Below, piece after piece: positions 44,322 to 53,750 of a DNA stretch of 64,000 nucleotides. The notes beneath the pieces were generated by a model. That model ran no database searches. It saw only the letters and a list, made by a program, of their open reading frames with translations, and had not been told where the DNA came from. A program made the position numbers and the translations under genes. The stretch covers positions 1,550,001 through 1,614,000 of the forward strand of contig NZ_VIWO01000001.1 in assembly GCF_007829335.1 (NCBI RefSeq). Reading direction: 5' to 3'. Positions within the stretch are counted from its first letter, which is position 1. Each line of letters begins with the position of its first letter. This DNA comes from Chitinophaga polysaccharea. GTDB taxonomy: Bacteria > Bacteroidota > Bacteroidia > Chitinophagales > Chitinophagaceae.

Positions 44322-45040
44322 ATGCCGAATGTAAGCGTTTTGCATGTAACGGCCTGAAAACGGGTATTGGTTAATATGGTTCGCATTGCTTCACCCTGCG
44401 GAAACGCTTTCACGGATTCTGGCAGATAACTGTAAGCCGCCTGGCTCTTGGCTATCCATTTCCCGATCAGAGGAGTAATATAGCGAAAATACGAATTATA
44501 TAATTGTTTAATAGGAAAAACTGTAGGATTCGAAAACTCCAGGATCACCAATCTACCTCCCGGCTTCAATACACGGTACATTTCTGATAGCCCTTTTTCC
44601 AGGTGCTCAAAATTACGTACACCGAAAGCCACTGTTATGGCATCAAACGTCTGGTCAGGAAAACTTATTGTCTCACTGTCGCCGCTTTGCAAGGTAATTT
44701 TGTCGCTAAGACCCAGTTTGTCTATTTTTTCCCGTCCATGTGCCAGCATGCCCTCAGAAATATCTATCCCCACAATTTTTTCCGGGTGCAGGTGCTTTTC
44801 AGCCATTATGGCAAAGTCGCCGGTACCAGTTGCCACGTCCAGCATCAATTTGGGCTGAATAGCCTTCAGGTAGCGAAGCGCCTTCTTCCGCCAGATAATG
44901 TCGATTCCGAGCGACATAAAGTGGTTGAGAAAGTCATAGCGATAAGCAATATCATCAAACATAGTCGCTATCTGCTCCTTCTTGCTTAATTTTGACCCTT
45001 CAAAGGGAACGATCTTCTGAACATTTGCATTTTCTGACAT
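44294..45040 (-). CDS. ubiE: Demethylmenaquinone methyltransferase
   Basis: 248 residues from MSENANVQKIVPFEGSKLSK; the upstream extension is not protein-like and overlaps the divergent promoter zone. The SAM motif is LDVATGTGDFAIM (about 68-80). FDDIAYRYDFLNHFMSLGID at the start and FGVRNFEHLEKGL with RVLKPGGRLVILEFSNP are the UbiE/MenG signatures. It methylates demethylmenaquinone to menaquinone; Bacteroidota lack ubiquinone, so the MenG reaction is the relevant one. Its end overlaps the porT start. Confidence 0.95.
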   Translation of the reverse strand: MSENANVQKIVPFEGSKLSKKEQIATMFDDIAYRYDFLNHFMSLGIDIIWRKKALRYLKAIQPKLMLDVATGTGDFAIMAEKHLHPEKIVGIDISEGMLAHGREKIDKLGLSDKITLQSGDSETISFPDQTFDAITVAFGVRNFEHLEKGLSEMYRVLKPGGRLVILEFSNPTVFPIKQLYNSYFRYITPLIGKWIAKSQAAYSYLPESVKAFPQGEAMRTILTNTRFQAVTCKTLTFGICSIYCATR

Positions 45041-45129
45041 AGTGCGCAAAGTTAAAGAAATGTGGTCATGTGACAGTATACAAATACAGAGATACGGCAA
45101 TTTTTAATGCAATAAAGCAATTTAACAAT

Positions 45130-45741
45130 ATGGTTATTAAGTCAGCAGAATATCTTATCAGCAGCCCCGATTGGGAAAAATGCCCCACTCCAACCTGGCC
45201 CGAATATGCATTCATCGGCCGGTCTAATGTTGGTAAGTCTTCTTTGATTAATGTATTGGCCAACAATGAAAAATTAGCCAAAACTTCCGGTACACCCGGT
45301 AAAACACAGATGATTAACCATTTTATCATCAATAAATCATGGTACCTGGTGGATCTTCCGGGCTATGGCTTCGCTAAAAGAAGTATGTCGCAACGCCGCC
45401 AATGGCAGCAAATGATCGAAAACTACCTGCGCAAACGCCCCAACCTGGTCAGCGTTTTCGTACTGATAGACAGTCGCCATGCCCCCCAGAAAATCGATAT
45501 CGACTTCATCAACCAGCTGGGCGAATGGAACATCCCCTTCAGCCTCGTGTTTACCAAAGCCGATAAAAGCACCCAGGCGGAAGTAAGCCGCAACGTGAAA
45601 GCATTCCTCCAGAAAATGAGGGAAACCTGGCAATTCCTCCCTCCCAACTTTGTCACCTCCACAGTGAAGAAAACAGGAAGAGATGCGATCCTTACCTATA
45701 TCGACGAACTAAATGCCCAGTTCCGGGCCATTGCAGGCTAA
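45130..45741 (+). CDS. engB: Ribosome biogenesis GTPase EngB (YihA/YsxC)
   Basis: 203 residues from MVIKSAEYLISSPDWEKCPT, the usual length. G1 is GRSNVGKSS (about 31-39), G3 DLPGYGFA, G4 TKADK (about 155), and the G5 region TSTVKKTGRDAI. It is needed for assembly of the large ribosomal subunit. It is divergent from ubiE, with about 90 bp between starts, an arrangement of engB/ubiE/porT seen repeatedly in Bacteroidota. Confidence 0.96.
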   Translation: MVIKSAEYLISSPDWEKCPTPTWPEYAFIGRSNVGKSSLINVLANNEKLAKTSGTPGKTQMINHFIINKSWYLVDLPGYGFAKRSMSQRRQWQQMIENYLRKRPNLVSVFVLIDSRHAPQKIDIDFINQLGEWNIPFSLVFTKADKSTQAEVSRNVKAFLQKMRETWQFLPPNFVTSTVKKTGRDAILTYIDELNAQFRAIAG

Positions 45742-45831
45742 CAATACATTTTCCCCCTCTCTCCGATATTTATTTATATTTGATCTTGTCTTGCTAATAT
45801 TGACGCTTTATTTATCCAAATACTTGTTGGC

Positions 45832-46425
45832 ATGTCTGATACTACAGATGAAATACTGTGTAAAGGAATACTGGAGAGAGATCAGGAAGCCTTCCAGGCA
45901 TTGTATGAAAAATACCGGGATACCATTTATGGTTATACCCTCAAACTGTGCGGACTGCCGGAAGTGGCGTCAGATGCCGTACAGGAGGTATTTATGAAGA
46001 TCTGGATAAAACACGATCAACTGGATCCCGGCTTATCGCTGAAAGCCTACCTTTTTACTACCGCCCGCAATTATATATTTGACTACCTGCGCAAAGCGGT
46101 ACATGACCAGCATTTCCGGGAACACTTTTTACAATTGTATACGGAAGATACCAGGGGCGCTATGGACGACCTCCTGTACACCCGCCAGCTCGAGGCCATC
46201 AAAATGAAAGCCATCTCCTGCCTGCCCGCCCAACGCCAGCTGATTTTCAGGATGAGCAAGGTGCAGGGACTCACCAACCAGGAAATTGCCGACCAGCTGG
46301 GCATTTCCATCAACACCGTCAGGGATCAGCTGGTAAAAGCTTCCCGCTTCGTACGGCATTACCTGTACCAGCACGCCGATATCTCTATATTACTGGCCAT
46401 CTTTTGTCACATCTACACCCACTAA
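45832..46425 (+). CDS. ECF RNA polymerase sigma factor
   Basis: 197 residues. Region 2 is FQALYEKYRDTIYGYTL with VQEVFMKIWIKH (about 22-70); region 4 is RMSKVQGLTNQEIADQLGIS followed by INTVRDQLVKASRFVRHY (about 135-185). It is of the Bacteroidota SusC/FecR-associated class. The FecR anti-sigma gene follows at 70 bp and the STN-bearing SusC gene after that. Likely it drives expression of the downstream SusC/SusD pair on cell-surface ligand sensing. The short hydrophobic end (ISILLAIFCHIYTH) is unusual but common in this class. Confidence 0.93.
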   Translation: MSDTTDEILCKGILERDQEAFQALYEKYRDTIYGYTLKLCGLPEVASDAVQEVFMKIWIKHDQLDPGLSLKAYLFTTARNYIFDYLRKAVHDQHFREHFLQLYTEDTRGAMDDLLYTRQLEAIKMKAISCLPAQRQLIFRMSKVQGLTNQEIADQLGISINTVRDQLVKASRFVRHYLYQHADISILLAIFCHIYTH

Positions 46426-46495
46426 AAAAAAATTTTTTTACCGGATCGTCTTTGGAGATTTCCCAATCGTATTAATAGTATGTCAACGAGGAACA

Positions 46496-47482
46496 ATGGA
46501 GGAGCATAAGGACAGTATTAAATTCCTGTTTAAAAAAATGGTGGAAGGGAAAAGTACGCCAGCAGAGCGTTTGCAATTGCTAACGTGGCTGGGAAACAAC
46601 CCTTCAGCAGAAGAATTCCCTGCGGTGGAAGACCTGTCGGACACAGGAAATAAACTGCTGATGCCTGCCAGTGAAGCCGACAGGGTATGGAACAACATCC
46701 TGCGGCAAACGGATCAAACACCCGTTGTGCCACTGTGGAAGAGAAACGGGTTCAGGATAGCTGCTGCCCTGGTACCGGTGATCGGTATCGCGTCCCTGGT
46801 ACTGTTTTTTTATAACAGAAGAGACCAGCAACAATATTTTGTCAACAATACGCACTACGTACAAACGATTCAACTGAAAGACGGGTCTGCCATCCAGCTC
46901 AAACAACATAGCCGGGTAAGGGTAGCTTTCACAAACGGCCGTGCCGGGAAACGTGAGGTATGGCTGCAGGGAGAAGCCTTTTTCAATGTACAGCAACAGG
47001 CCACGCATCCCTTTACCGTACATGCTTCCAACGGAGTAGATATACAAGTACTGGGCACCGCTTTCAACGTAAATACGGAAGAAACCCATACCGCCGTGGT
47101 ATTGAATGCAGGGAGTGTCAGCGTAAAAGCAGCGAATGCACACAAACCGGTAGCCCTGCAACTGAAGCCCGGAGAAATGGCCAGTTTCGATGCCAACACC
47201 CGGGTACTTTCGGCCGAGAAAGTAGACACCCTGTTTCACACCTCGTGGAAGTACAACCTGATGGCGTTTAAAAACGAATCACTGAAGCTGGTAATGCATC
47301 AATTAGGTGAACAATATGGATACAATGTAGCATTTGAAAACGCCATCCAGGAAAACCTGTTATTTACCGGTTATCTGCCTACAGATAACTTACGACAGGC
47401 TATCCTCACCATTGAACAGTCCTTTAATTTAAAAATCGATTTGCAACAAAAGAGTATTTACATCAAGAACAAAAGCTTTTAA
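46496..47482 (+). CDS. FecR-type anti-sigma factor
   Basis: 328 residues. The cytoplasmic N-terminus contains KKMVEGKSTPAERLQLLTWL (about 14-33), the sigma-binding part. One membrane helix (AAALVPVIGIASLVLFFY, about 84-101) follows. The FecR domain (about 115-215) includes IQLKDGSAIQLKQHSRVRVA and REVWLQGEAFFNVQQQA, and the C-terminal DUF4974 domain (about 255-325) has FKNESLKLVMHQLGEQYGYN. It holds the ECF sigma in check until the SusC STN domain signals. The gene lies between the sigma factor and the transporter. Confidence 0.94.
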   Translation: MEEHKDSIKFLFKKMVEGKSTPAERLQLLTWLGNNPSAEEFPAVEDLSDTGNKLLMPASEADRVWNNILRQTDQTPVVPLWKRNGFRIAAALVPVIGIASLVLFFYNRRDQQQYFVNNTHYVQTIQLKDGSAIQLKQHSRVRVAFTNGRAGKREVWLQGEAFFNVQQQATHPFTVHASNGVDIQVLGTAFNVNTEETHTAVVLNAGSVSVKAANAHKPVALQLKPGEMASFDANTRVLSAEKVDTLFHTSWKYNLMAFKNESLKLVMHQLGEQYGYNVAFENAIQENLLFTGYLPTDNLRQAILTIEQSFNLKIDLQQKSIYIKNKSF

Positions 47483-47503
47483 AAAAGACAACCAAAATTA
47501 GTT

Positions 47504-50500
47504 ATGAAAAGAATGCGTTCAATCAGTTACCCACTGATAATGGTGACTGCTTTGTCGTGCTGCCTGCAATGGTCAACAGCACAGATAGCAAAAGCAGCTG
47601 TTCACAACACCACCCCGGCAACCCGGCCACTGATTACTGTAATCAATGAACTCGAAGCGAAATTTGATGTACGCTTTAGCTACAATGCCGCCCTGCTCAG
47701 GGATAAAAGCGTTGTAATGCAGAACCTCAGCGGTTTTCAGGCCGATAATATTGAAGAAAGCCTGAATAAATATATAGCGCCGCTCGGCCTTGTCTGCAAA
47801 AAAATAAATGGAAAACTGTATGTCCTGAAAGCTGAAGTAGCCGGCGATACCAAAACCATCACTACCAATGTGGCAGACGTAATACAACAACAGGTAACCA
47901 AAGGCACTGTCAGAGACTCGCTCGGTAATGCCCTGCCCGGTGTGGCAGTACAAGTGAAGGGAAGCAGTAAAGGAGCCGTCACCGACAAAGAAGGTCGCTT
48001 TGCCATCGACAACGTAAAGGATGGCGATGTACTGGTGTTCAGCCTTATGGGATATACACCTAAAGAATATATCGTAAGAGGCTCCCAGGCAGTGAACATA
48101 GTACTCAACGACCAGGCCATCAACATCGACCAGGTAGTAGTAACTGCCCTCGGTATCAAACGCCAGGAGAAATCCCTCGGATATGCGGTGCAAAAAGTAA
48201 AAGGAGATGCCATCCAAACCGTAAAAGGCGTGGATATGGCTACCTCCCTCACCGGACAGGTATCCGGCCTCGTTATTAAAAACTCTACCGAATTCTTCGC
48301 CAAACCTAAAGTGGAGCTAAGGGGAGAAGATGCCCTGCTGGTAATAGACGGCGTACCCTATGCCAACATGACCCTCCGCGATGTACCCGCCGATGATATC
48401 GAAAGCCTCGATGTGCTCAAAGGCCCCACCGCCTCTGCATTGTACGGCTCCCGCGCTACCGGCGGCGTACTCCTGATCACCACCAAAAAAGGATCCGGTA
48501 CCGGGTTAACGGTGAATGTAAACAGTACCACCATGCTGCAAAGCGGCTTCCTTGCCATTCCTAAAACCCAATCCTCCTATGGCCGCGGTCAGAACGGGAA
48601 AATTGATAATGACTATGTATGGGGACCCCGGCTGGACGCAGGTAATACCGCGAGAGACTGGAATCCGCAAACCAAACAATTTGAAGATAACCGGCCATTG
48701 AATTCTATCGGTAAAAATAACCTGAAGAATTTCATGGAGCTGGGACTCATCACCAACAACAACATCAATGTGGCACAGAGCGGGAAGTATGGTAGCTTCC
48801 GCGCTTCCCTCAACCATATCTACAACAAAGGCCAGTTTCCCAATGCCAAGATGAATATGTACAACTTCACCCTCGGCGGAGAACTGAAGGCTACAGAAAA
48901 ATTTACTCTCGAAGGCCACATGGGCGTAAGTAAACGCATGTCGCCACAAATCTGGGGTTCAGGTTACGGCAACCAGGGATATATTTACCAGCTCACCATG
49001 TGGACCGGCGCAGAATACGATATCCGCCAGTACCGTGACTACTGGAAGGTGCCTAACAAAACCCAGAACTGGATGTACACCAACTGGTACGACAACCCTT
49101 ACCTGATTGCCTACGAAAAACTGGACGCTATCCAGCAAAATACCACGAATGCAAGCCTCACAGGTAACTATAAATTTAACTCAGATCTCAGCCTCCTGGT
49201 ACGTATCGGCTACGATGTATACAGTAATAAAGAAACAAAAACCAACCCTACTGCCAATATTTATTCTACCCGCGGCGGATGGAATGCAAAAGGATTATAC
49301 AACATTAATAATACATGGGGCTGGAGTATCAACAACGATGCGATATTGAGCTACAGCAAAAAACTGGGTGACTGGAATGTAGAAGGTATGGCTGGTGGAA
49401 CTATTTACTACTTTGTAAATGAAGGTTTAATAGCCAGCACCAAAAACGGGCTGGTATCACCTACCTATTTTTCGCTGAACGGATCTGTAGAAGCACCTAC
49501 GTTTAGCCCGTCTTACAAAAGCAAACAGGTAAACAGCTTATTTGGCCGGGCTGCTATTAGCTGGAGAAACATTGTGTTCCTGGATGCTACCGGGCGTAAC
49601 GACTGGAACTCTACCCAACCTAAAGCAAGCCGCTCCTATTTTTATCCCTCTATTGGTTCCAGCGTAGTATTGTCTGAAATATTTAAGATGCCCGCCTTCA
49701 CTGATATGTGGAAAATACGAGGTTCATGGGCTACCTTTAAAACGCCTGCTGATATTTATGATATCAACCGCCTGTATAGCACCACTACGGGTGCGTGGAA
49801 TGGCGCCAATTCTGCCAGCTATTCCAGCAAATTACAGGGCGCCAGCATACTGCCCAGCTCTTTCCGTACCTGGGAAATCGGTACCGCGGCTTACCTGTTT
49901 AAGAAGCGCCTGAATGTAGACGTAGCCTACTTCAATAAATACTATTATAACCAACAGAAATTTGTCCCTATTTCCAGCTCATCAGGATTCGACAATACCC
50001 TCATCAATACCGGTGAAACTTACGTGAGAAAAGGGATAGAAGTAACCCTCAGCGGTACAGTCATCCAGAGAAAAGCCTTCCAATGGGTATCTACTGTTAA
50101 CTGGTCAAACCAACACCGTTATTACGTAAACCTGGACGATGTATATTCTCCTAAAAAGCCCTGGGTGAATAAAAATGCCCGACTGGATGCATTAACCGAT
50201 TACTACTGGCTGAGAGATCCGAATGGTAATATCATTCATAGCAATGGTATGCCGGTGGAAAGCGATTACGAACAGGTGTTTGGTTATACAGATCCAAAAT
50301 TCAGCTTCGGTCTTATCAATACTTTCCAGATCCGCAACTTTACCATAGGACTCAATATCGACGGGCGTATCGGCGGTCTGATGTACAATTATGTATACGA
50401 TAAGATGTGGGACTCCGGTACCAATCCTGAATCCGATAACCAATACCGCTACGACGAAGTAGTAAATGGTTTAACCAATTATGTGGGTAAAGGTGTGAAA

Positions 50501-50854
50501 GTAGTGTCAGGTACGGTTGCTTACGACAACTTCGGCCACATTACCAGCGATACCCGTCAGTATGCAGAAAACGATACCAAAGTATCTTACCAGGATTATG
50601 CGCAGAATTTCAGGGGAGGAGACAGAGGCATCCAGAAAAAATCATTTGTTAAAATCCGTGAACTATCCGTAGGATACCGTTTCCCGGCAACTACCCTGGC
50701 AAGAACGGGGATTAAGAATGCGTCTGTATCCTTAATTGCCCAGAACCTGTTCCTCTTTACCAAATTCAAATTCTCTGATCCCGATGTAGATGATGAAAAC
50801 CTCAACTCGCCTTCACAGCGTCTGATAGGTGTCAATTTTAAAGTAGGGTTCTAA
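47504..50854 (+). CDS. SusC-type TonB-dependent transporter with STN signalling domain
   Basis: 1116 residues. A signal sequence (about 1-30) is followed by an STN domain (about 42-110: LITVINELEAKFDVRFSYNA, LRDKSVVMQNLSGFQADNIE). A carboxypeptidase-D-like domain comes next (GTVRDSLGNALPGVAVQVKG), then the plug (DQVVVTALGIKRQEKSLGYA, IESLDVLKGPTASALYGSRA) and a 22-strand barrel ending LIGVNFKVGF. The STN domain allows contact with the FecR protein encoded just upstream, so the transporter is also the sensor. The SusD-like gene follows by 18 bp. Substrate unknown: no degradative enzyme is in the unit. Confidence 0.95.
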   Translation: MKRMRSISYPLIMVTALSCCLQWSTAQIAKAAVHNTTPATRPLITVINELEAKFDVRFSYNAALLRDKSVVMQNLSGFQADNIEESLNKYIAPLGLVCKKINGKLYVLKAEVAGDTKTITTNVADVIQQQVTKGTVRDSLGNALPGVAVQVKGSSKGAVTDKEGRFAIDNVKDGDVLVFSLMGYTPKEYIVRGSQAVNIVLNDQAINIDQVVVTALGIKRQEKSLGYAVQKVKGDAIQTVKGVDMATSLTGQVSGLVIKNSTEFFAKPKVELRGEDALLVIDGVPYANMTLRDVPADDIESLDVLKGPTASALYGSRATGGVLLITTKKGSGTGLTVNVNSTTMLQSGFLAIPKTQSSYGRGQNGKIDNDYVWGPRLDAGNTARDWNPQTKQFEDNRPLNSIGKNNLKNFMELGLITNNNINVAQSGKYGSFRASLNHIYNKGQFPNAKMNMYNFTLGGELKATEKFTLEGHMGVSKRMSPQIWGSGYGNQGYIYQLTMWTGAEYDIRQYRDYWKVPNKTQNWMYTNWYDNPYLIAYEKLDAIQQNTTNASLTGNYKFNSDLSLLVRIGYDVYSNKETKTNPTANIYSTRGGWNAKGLYNINNTWGWSINNDAILSYSKKLGDWNVEGMAGGTIYYFVNEGLIASTKNGLVSPTYFSLNGSVEAPTFSPSYKSKQVNSLFGRAAISWRNIVFLDATGRNDWNSTQPKASRSYFYPSIGSSVVLSEIFKMPAFTDMWKIRGSWATFKTPADIYDINRLYSTTTGAWNGANSASYSSKLQGASILPSSFRTWEIGTAAYLFKKRLNVDVAYFNKYYYNQQKFVPISSSSGFDNTLINTGETYVRKGIEVTLSGTVIQRKAFQWVSTVNWSNQHRYYVNLDDVYSPKKPWVNKNARLDALTDYYWLRDPNGNIIHSNGMPVESDYEQVFGYTDPKFSFGLINTFQIRNFTIGLNIDGRIGGLMYNYVYDKMWDSGTNPESDNQYRYDEVVNGLTNYVGKGVKVVSGTVAYDNFGHITSDTRQYAENDTKVSYQDYAQNFRGGDRGIQKKSFVKIRELSVGYRFPATTLARTGIKNASVSLIAQNLFLFTKFKFSDPDVDDENLNSPSQRLIGVNFKVGF

Positions 50855-50872
50855 TCTTTTACTGTCAAAGCA

Positions 50873-52441
50873 ATGCTCATGAAAAATTATTCACTGAAAA
50901 ATATATTAACAGTACCCCTGGGAGCAATAACGCTGCTGGCTGGCTGCTCCAAATTCGATAAAATCAATACGGATCCTAACCAAACTTCACAGGTAACTTC
51001 GGGCATGCTGGCCACCGGCATGATCCTGAATATTACCAGGTCCAGCATCAGTTCTACGAAAGGATTCATGCAGCCCTATCTGCTGGGCAAATACCTCACC
51101 TGGGGAGAAGGCCAGGAGAGCTTCCAATACAATAAATTCGGAAGAGCCAATTTCGATCGCCTGCTGCAACTGCGCAACATCCCACCTATGCTTGCTTACG
51201 CAGAAGACGACGGGTTGAGAAAATCCTACAGTGGCCTTGGACACTTTATCAGGGCCTGGCAGTTTTTCCAAACCACCATGCAGGTAGGGGATATTCCTTA
51301 TTCCCAGGCAGGGAAGGGCGAATCGTCCAATATCATTCAACCGGCATATGATACACAGAAGGACGTGTTCCTGGGGATATTAAATGAACTGGATAGTGCC
51401 AATATCTTGTTGGCAGAAGGGAAGAAGTTTGCCGGCGATCCCATTTATGCGGGAGAAGCCGACAACTGGCGCCGGCTCGCCAACAGCTTTGAGCTGCATG
51501 TGCTTATGAACCTGTATAGGAAAACGAATGACCCGGATTTAAAGGTGATAGCGCGGTTCAACGACATCGTGGCCAACCGGCCGTTAATGCGCTCGTACGC
51601 CGATAATTTTGCCCTTACCTATACAGCGGCTGCCGGTCAGAACTACCCCTGGTCAGACGTCCCCGCCGGTTCCGGTAACTCCTTTGTAAAATCAAATTAC
51701 ACCATGCTTTCTGCTACGTTAATAGATCCGCTGAAAGCCATGAAGGACCGCCGTCTATTCTATTACGCCAAACCTTCCCCGGTAAAAATTGCCGCAGGTA
51801 AACTGATGACCGACTGGGATGCATATGTAGGAGCAGAGCCTTCCAACGCCTTCCCGGCGCTGCAAACTATGCGGGTGGGTAAAGACTATTCAGACCTGAA
51901 CAACCGGTATGTAAACCTGGTGAATGCAGAGCCGGTAAGTCTTTTCAGTTATGCTGAATTGCAGTTTGTGCTGGCAGAAGCGGCGTTGCGCGGCTGGATT
52001 TCCACTGCCCCGGCACAAACCTACTATGCGGCAGGTATTACCAGCGCTATGAAATTTACCGCTGCTTATACGCCCGACCTGGAAGATTATCATCACAACA
52101 TGAAAATAGATGATAATTATATCCAGACTTATATAACGTCAGTAGCGCTGACAGGTAGTGGGGATACGCAACTCCAGCAGATTATCCTGCAAAAATACCT
52201 GGCCGGCTTCCTCCAGGGAAGTAACTATAATGCCTGGTATGAACACAGACGCACCGGTTATCCTGTATTTATCCTGAATGCAACTACCAACCTGAATACT
52301 CCTACCACCCAGTTCCCGGTAAGGTGGTTATATCCGGCCAATGAGCTGAGTTTCAACAATGCCAATATGGATGCTGCCGTCCAGCGGCAGTTTGGTGGAA
52401 GTGACAATGTGAATAGCGTGATGTGGTTGCTGAAAGATTAG
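50873..52441 (+). CDS. SusD-like surface lipoprotein
   Basis: 522 residues with lipobox ITLLAGCSKF (Cys about 25). The second Met (MKNYSLKN) is also a possible start. Near the N-terminus KINTDPNQTSQVTSG is the DPN signature of the SusD-like group (SusD-like 2/DUF type). Later text includes HFIRAWQFFQTTMQVGDIPY, AEADNWRRLANSFELHVLMN-like helices and YNAWYEHRRTGYPVF, which is typical. It caps the SusC barrel encoded 18 bp upstream. A hairpin terminator at 52462 ends the operon. Confidence 0.93.
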   Translation: MLMKNYSLKNILTVPLGAITLLAGCSKFDKINTDPNQTSQVTSGMLATGMILNITRSSISSTKGFMQPYLLGKYLTWGEGQESFQYNKFGRANFDRLLQLRNIPPMLAYAEDDGLRKSYSGLGHFIRAWQFFQTTMQVGDIPYSQAGKGESSNIIQPAYDTQKDVFLGILNELDSANILLAEGKKFAGDPIYAGEADNWRRLANSFELHVLMNLYRKTNDPDLKVIARFNDIVANRPLMRSYADNFALTYTAAAGQNYPWSDVPAGSGNSFVKSNYTMLSATLIDPLKAMKDRRLFYYAKPSPVKIAAGKLMTDWDAYVGAEPSNAFPALQTMRVGKDYSDLNNRYVNLVNAEPVSLFSYAELQFVLAEAALRGWISTAPAQTYYAAGITSAMKFTAAYTPDLEDYHHNMKIDDNYIQTYITSVALTGSGDTQLQQIILQKYLAGFLQGSNYNAWYEHRRTGYPVFILNATTNLNTPTTQFPVRWLYPANELSFNNANMDAAVQRQFGGSDNVNSVMWLLKD

Positions 52442-52461
52442 TAAACATGCTGTAAATAAAC

Positions 52462-52493
52462 AAAGGGCTCCTCGCTGTCAGCGGGGGGCCTTT
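52462..52493 (+). terminator. Intrinsic terminator of sigma/FecR/SusCD operon
   Basis: A G+C-rich stem with arms AAAGGGCTCCTCGC and GCGGGGGGCCTTT (imperfect, a few mismatches) and a short loop, then TTTATT, 20 bp after the SusD-like stop. Confidence 0.7.
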
Positions 52494-52515
52494 ATTCGTT
52501 TTAAAGAGTATTTGC

Positions 52516-52890
52516 TTACTCTCTTTTATAAGTCAGCGTCATGCCATCGACTATATCATCGGTGAATACGAGCGCATATGGTTTTATGGTGATGTAATTC
52601 GTGATGGTGCTGTCGTTGGTAATGAGCTTCCAGGTATTATCGCCAGGTGCCGTTTCCAGACGGTAGTGAGTAGCCCTTACCTGTAGACCGTTGATGACGA
52701 GCCGGAAAGTATCATGGGCAAAAATCGCTTCCTGCCGGTTGGTGATTTCATGCTCACTTCCGGATATACCGCCTTCGGCTTTGATAAGCAACCATTTTCC
52801 TTCTACGCCTTCCGGGGGCGTAGATTTTTTGCTGCAGGCTATGGCAAGAAGACATAGCAGTAAAGGGAGGAAGTAATATTTGTTTTTCAT
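52516..52890 (-). CDS. Lipocalin-like lipoprotein of unknown function
   Basis: 124 residues. The signal FLPLLLCLLAIACSKK carries a lipobox (Cys about 19). The domain begins GVEGKWLLIKAEGG and contains HDTFRLVINGLQVRATHYRL and YALVFTDDIVDGMTLTYKR, a beta-rich fold with the W near the start and closing YKR that recall lipocalin-like lipoproteins of Bacteroidota. Ligand unknown. Convergent with the SusD-like operon. Confidence 0.7.
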   Translation of the reverse strand: MKNKYYFLPLLLCLLAIACSKKSTPPEGVEGKWLLIKAEGGISGSEHEITNRQEAIFAHDTFRLVINGLQVRATHYRLETAPGDNTWKLITNDSTITNYITIKPYALVFTDDIVDGMTLTYKRE

Positions 52891-53017
52891 ACAGGGAAAT
52901 TGACGATAAATAGTGGTTGATAGAAACTATTGGATCGTTTGTAGAGCGGTGAAAGGAGTGGAAATGTTACAGCTTTTGAGGAAGGATTTAAGCTCGATAG
53001 GGGGAGAAAAAGCCACT

Positions 53018-53035
53018 TGACGTGATAACACGTCA
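53018..53035. repeat. Small inverted repeat downstream of YkuK-like gene
   Basis: TGACGTG-ATAA-CACGTCA, perfect 7-bp arms with a 4-base loop, about 40 bp beyond the stop at 53074. Minus-strand readthrough meets TTTTT after it, so it may be a weak terminator; a CRE-like protein site is an alternative. Confidence 0.4.
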
Positions 53036-53073
53036 TTAATCATATTTGAGAGAGGTACAAAAAACAGGCTGCC

Positions 53074-53547
53074 TTAGTTCACTATCTTATTGGCGCAGCT
53101 GCTGCTGGCAAAGGCTTCCGGTTTTGCTTTAAAAGCGAAGCCCATACCCAGGATATAGCCCATTGCTTCCCGTAAAGCCAGGTTGCTCTTGAACTGAGGA
53201 TTGGTATTGATATCGGCATGTACTTCCATGTCTACATCATATTCTGTAAACAGGTCGCACAGCTCATACGCAATCTCAATACTCTTGGCTACTTCCACCA
53301 GCATGCGTTCTTTGATAGAATAGCGGTCCTTTGTTTTTTCATTGTGGATAAACATAAATCCGCCGTGACCTTCTCTCAGGAAAACGATCACCGTAGCGAA
53401 TTCTGTATCCAGTCCTTTTACCTGGGAATCAGTACCAATGCACACTTTCAGACGAAACCCCTTGGCAGTTTCGCGAACAATGGCTTGTCTTACTTCTTCC
53501 TTAACCGGAAGGTGGATAACCTCTCCATTAAATCTTCTCCATTGCAT
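53074..53547 (-). CDS. YkuK/DUF458 RNase H-like protein
   Basis: 157 residues from MQWRRFNGEVIHLPVKEEVR; an upstream extension is not family-like. The RNase H-like fold shows in KVCIGTDSQVKGLDTEFATV (Asp near 45), KTKDRYSIKERMLVEVAKSI and MEVHADINTNPQFKSNLALR. The acid residues D, E and D could form the metal site of RNase H-fold proteins, but activity of the YkuK family is unproved. The late AFASSSCANKIVN is a usual ending. It stands alone, with no coupled gene. Confidence 0.85.
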   Translation of the reverse strand: MQWRRFNGEVIHLPVKEEVRQAIVRETAKGFRLKVCIGTDSQVKGLDTEFATVIVFLREGHGGFMFIHNEKTKDRYSIKERMLVEVAKSIEIAYELCDLFTEYDVDMEVHADINTNPQFKSNLALREAMGYILGMGFAFKAKPEAFASSSCANKIVN

Positions 53548-53750
53548 AAATGTATAGTTAAAGGGTGAACATGCAACTTGAGTAATGCTTATAATGCCTG
53601 CCTGATGAAGTAATGCCATGCGCTAACGGGGTCAAACAATATGGGATGCGTTCATTGGGGATAAAAGCAGTAGATACGAATATACGAAAAAGCTGTTAGC
53701 ATTACTTAACAGCTGGTATTAATAAAAGAAGAAGATTGGGAGAGATGAAA

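Noticed and set aside
47573..48217. Minus-strand frame opposite the STN/plug part of SusC
   Set aside because: Antisense of a conserved transporter; composition is a mirror of the coding strand.
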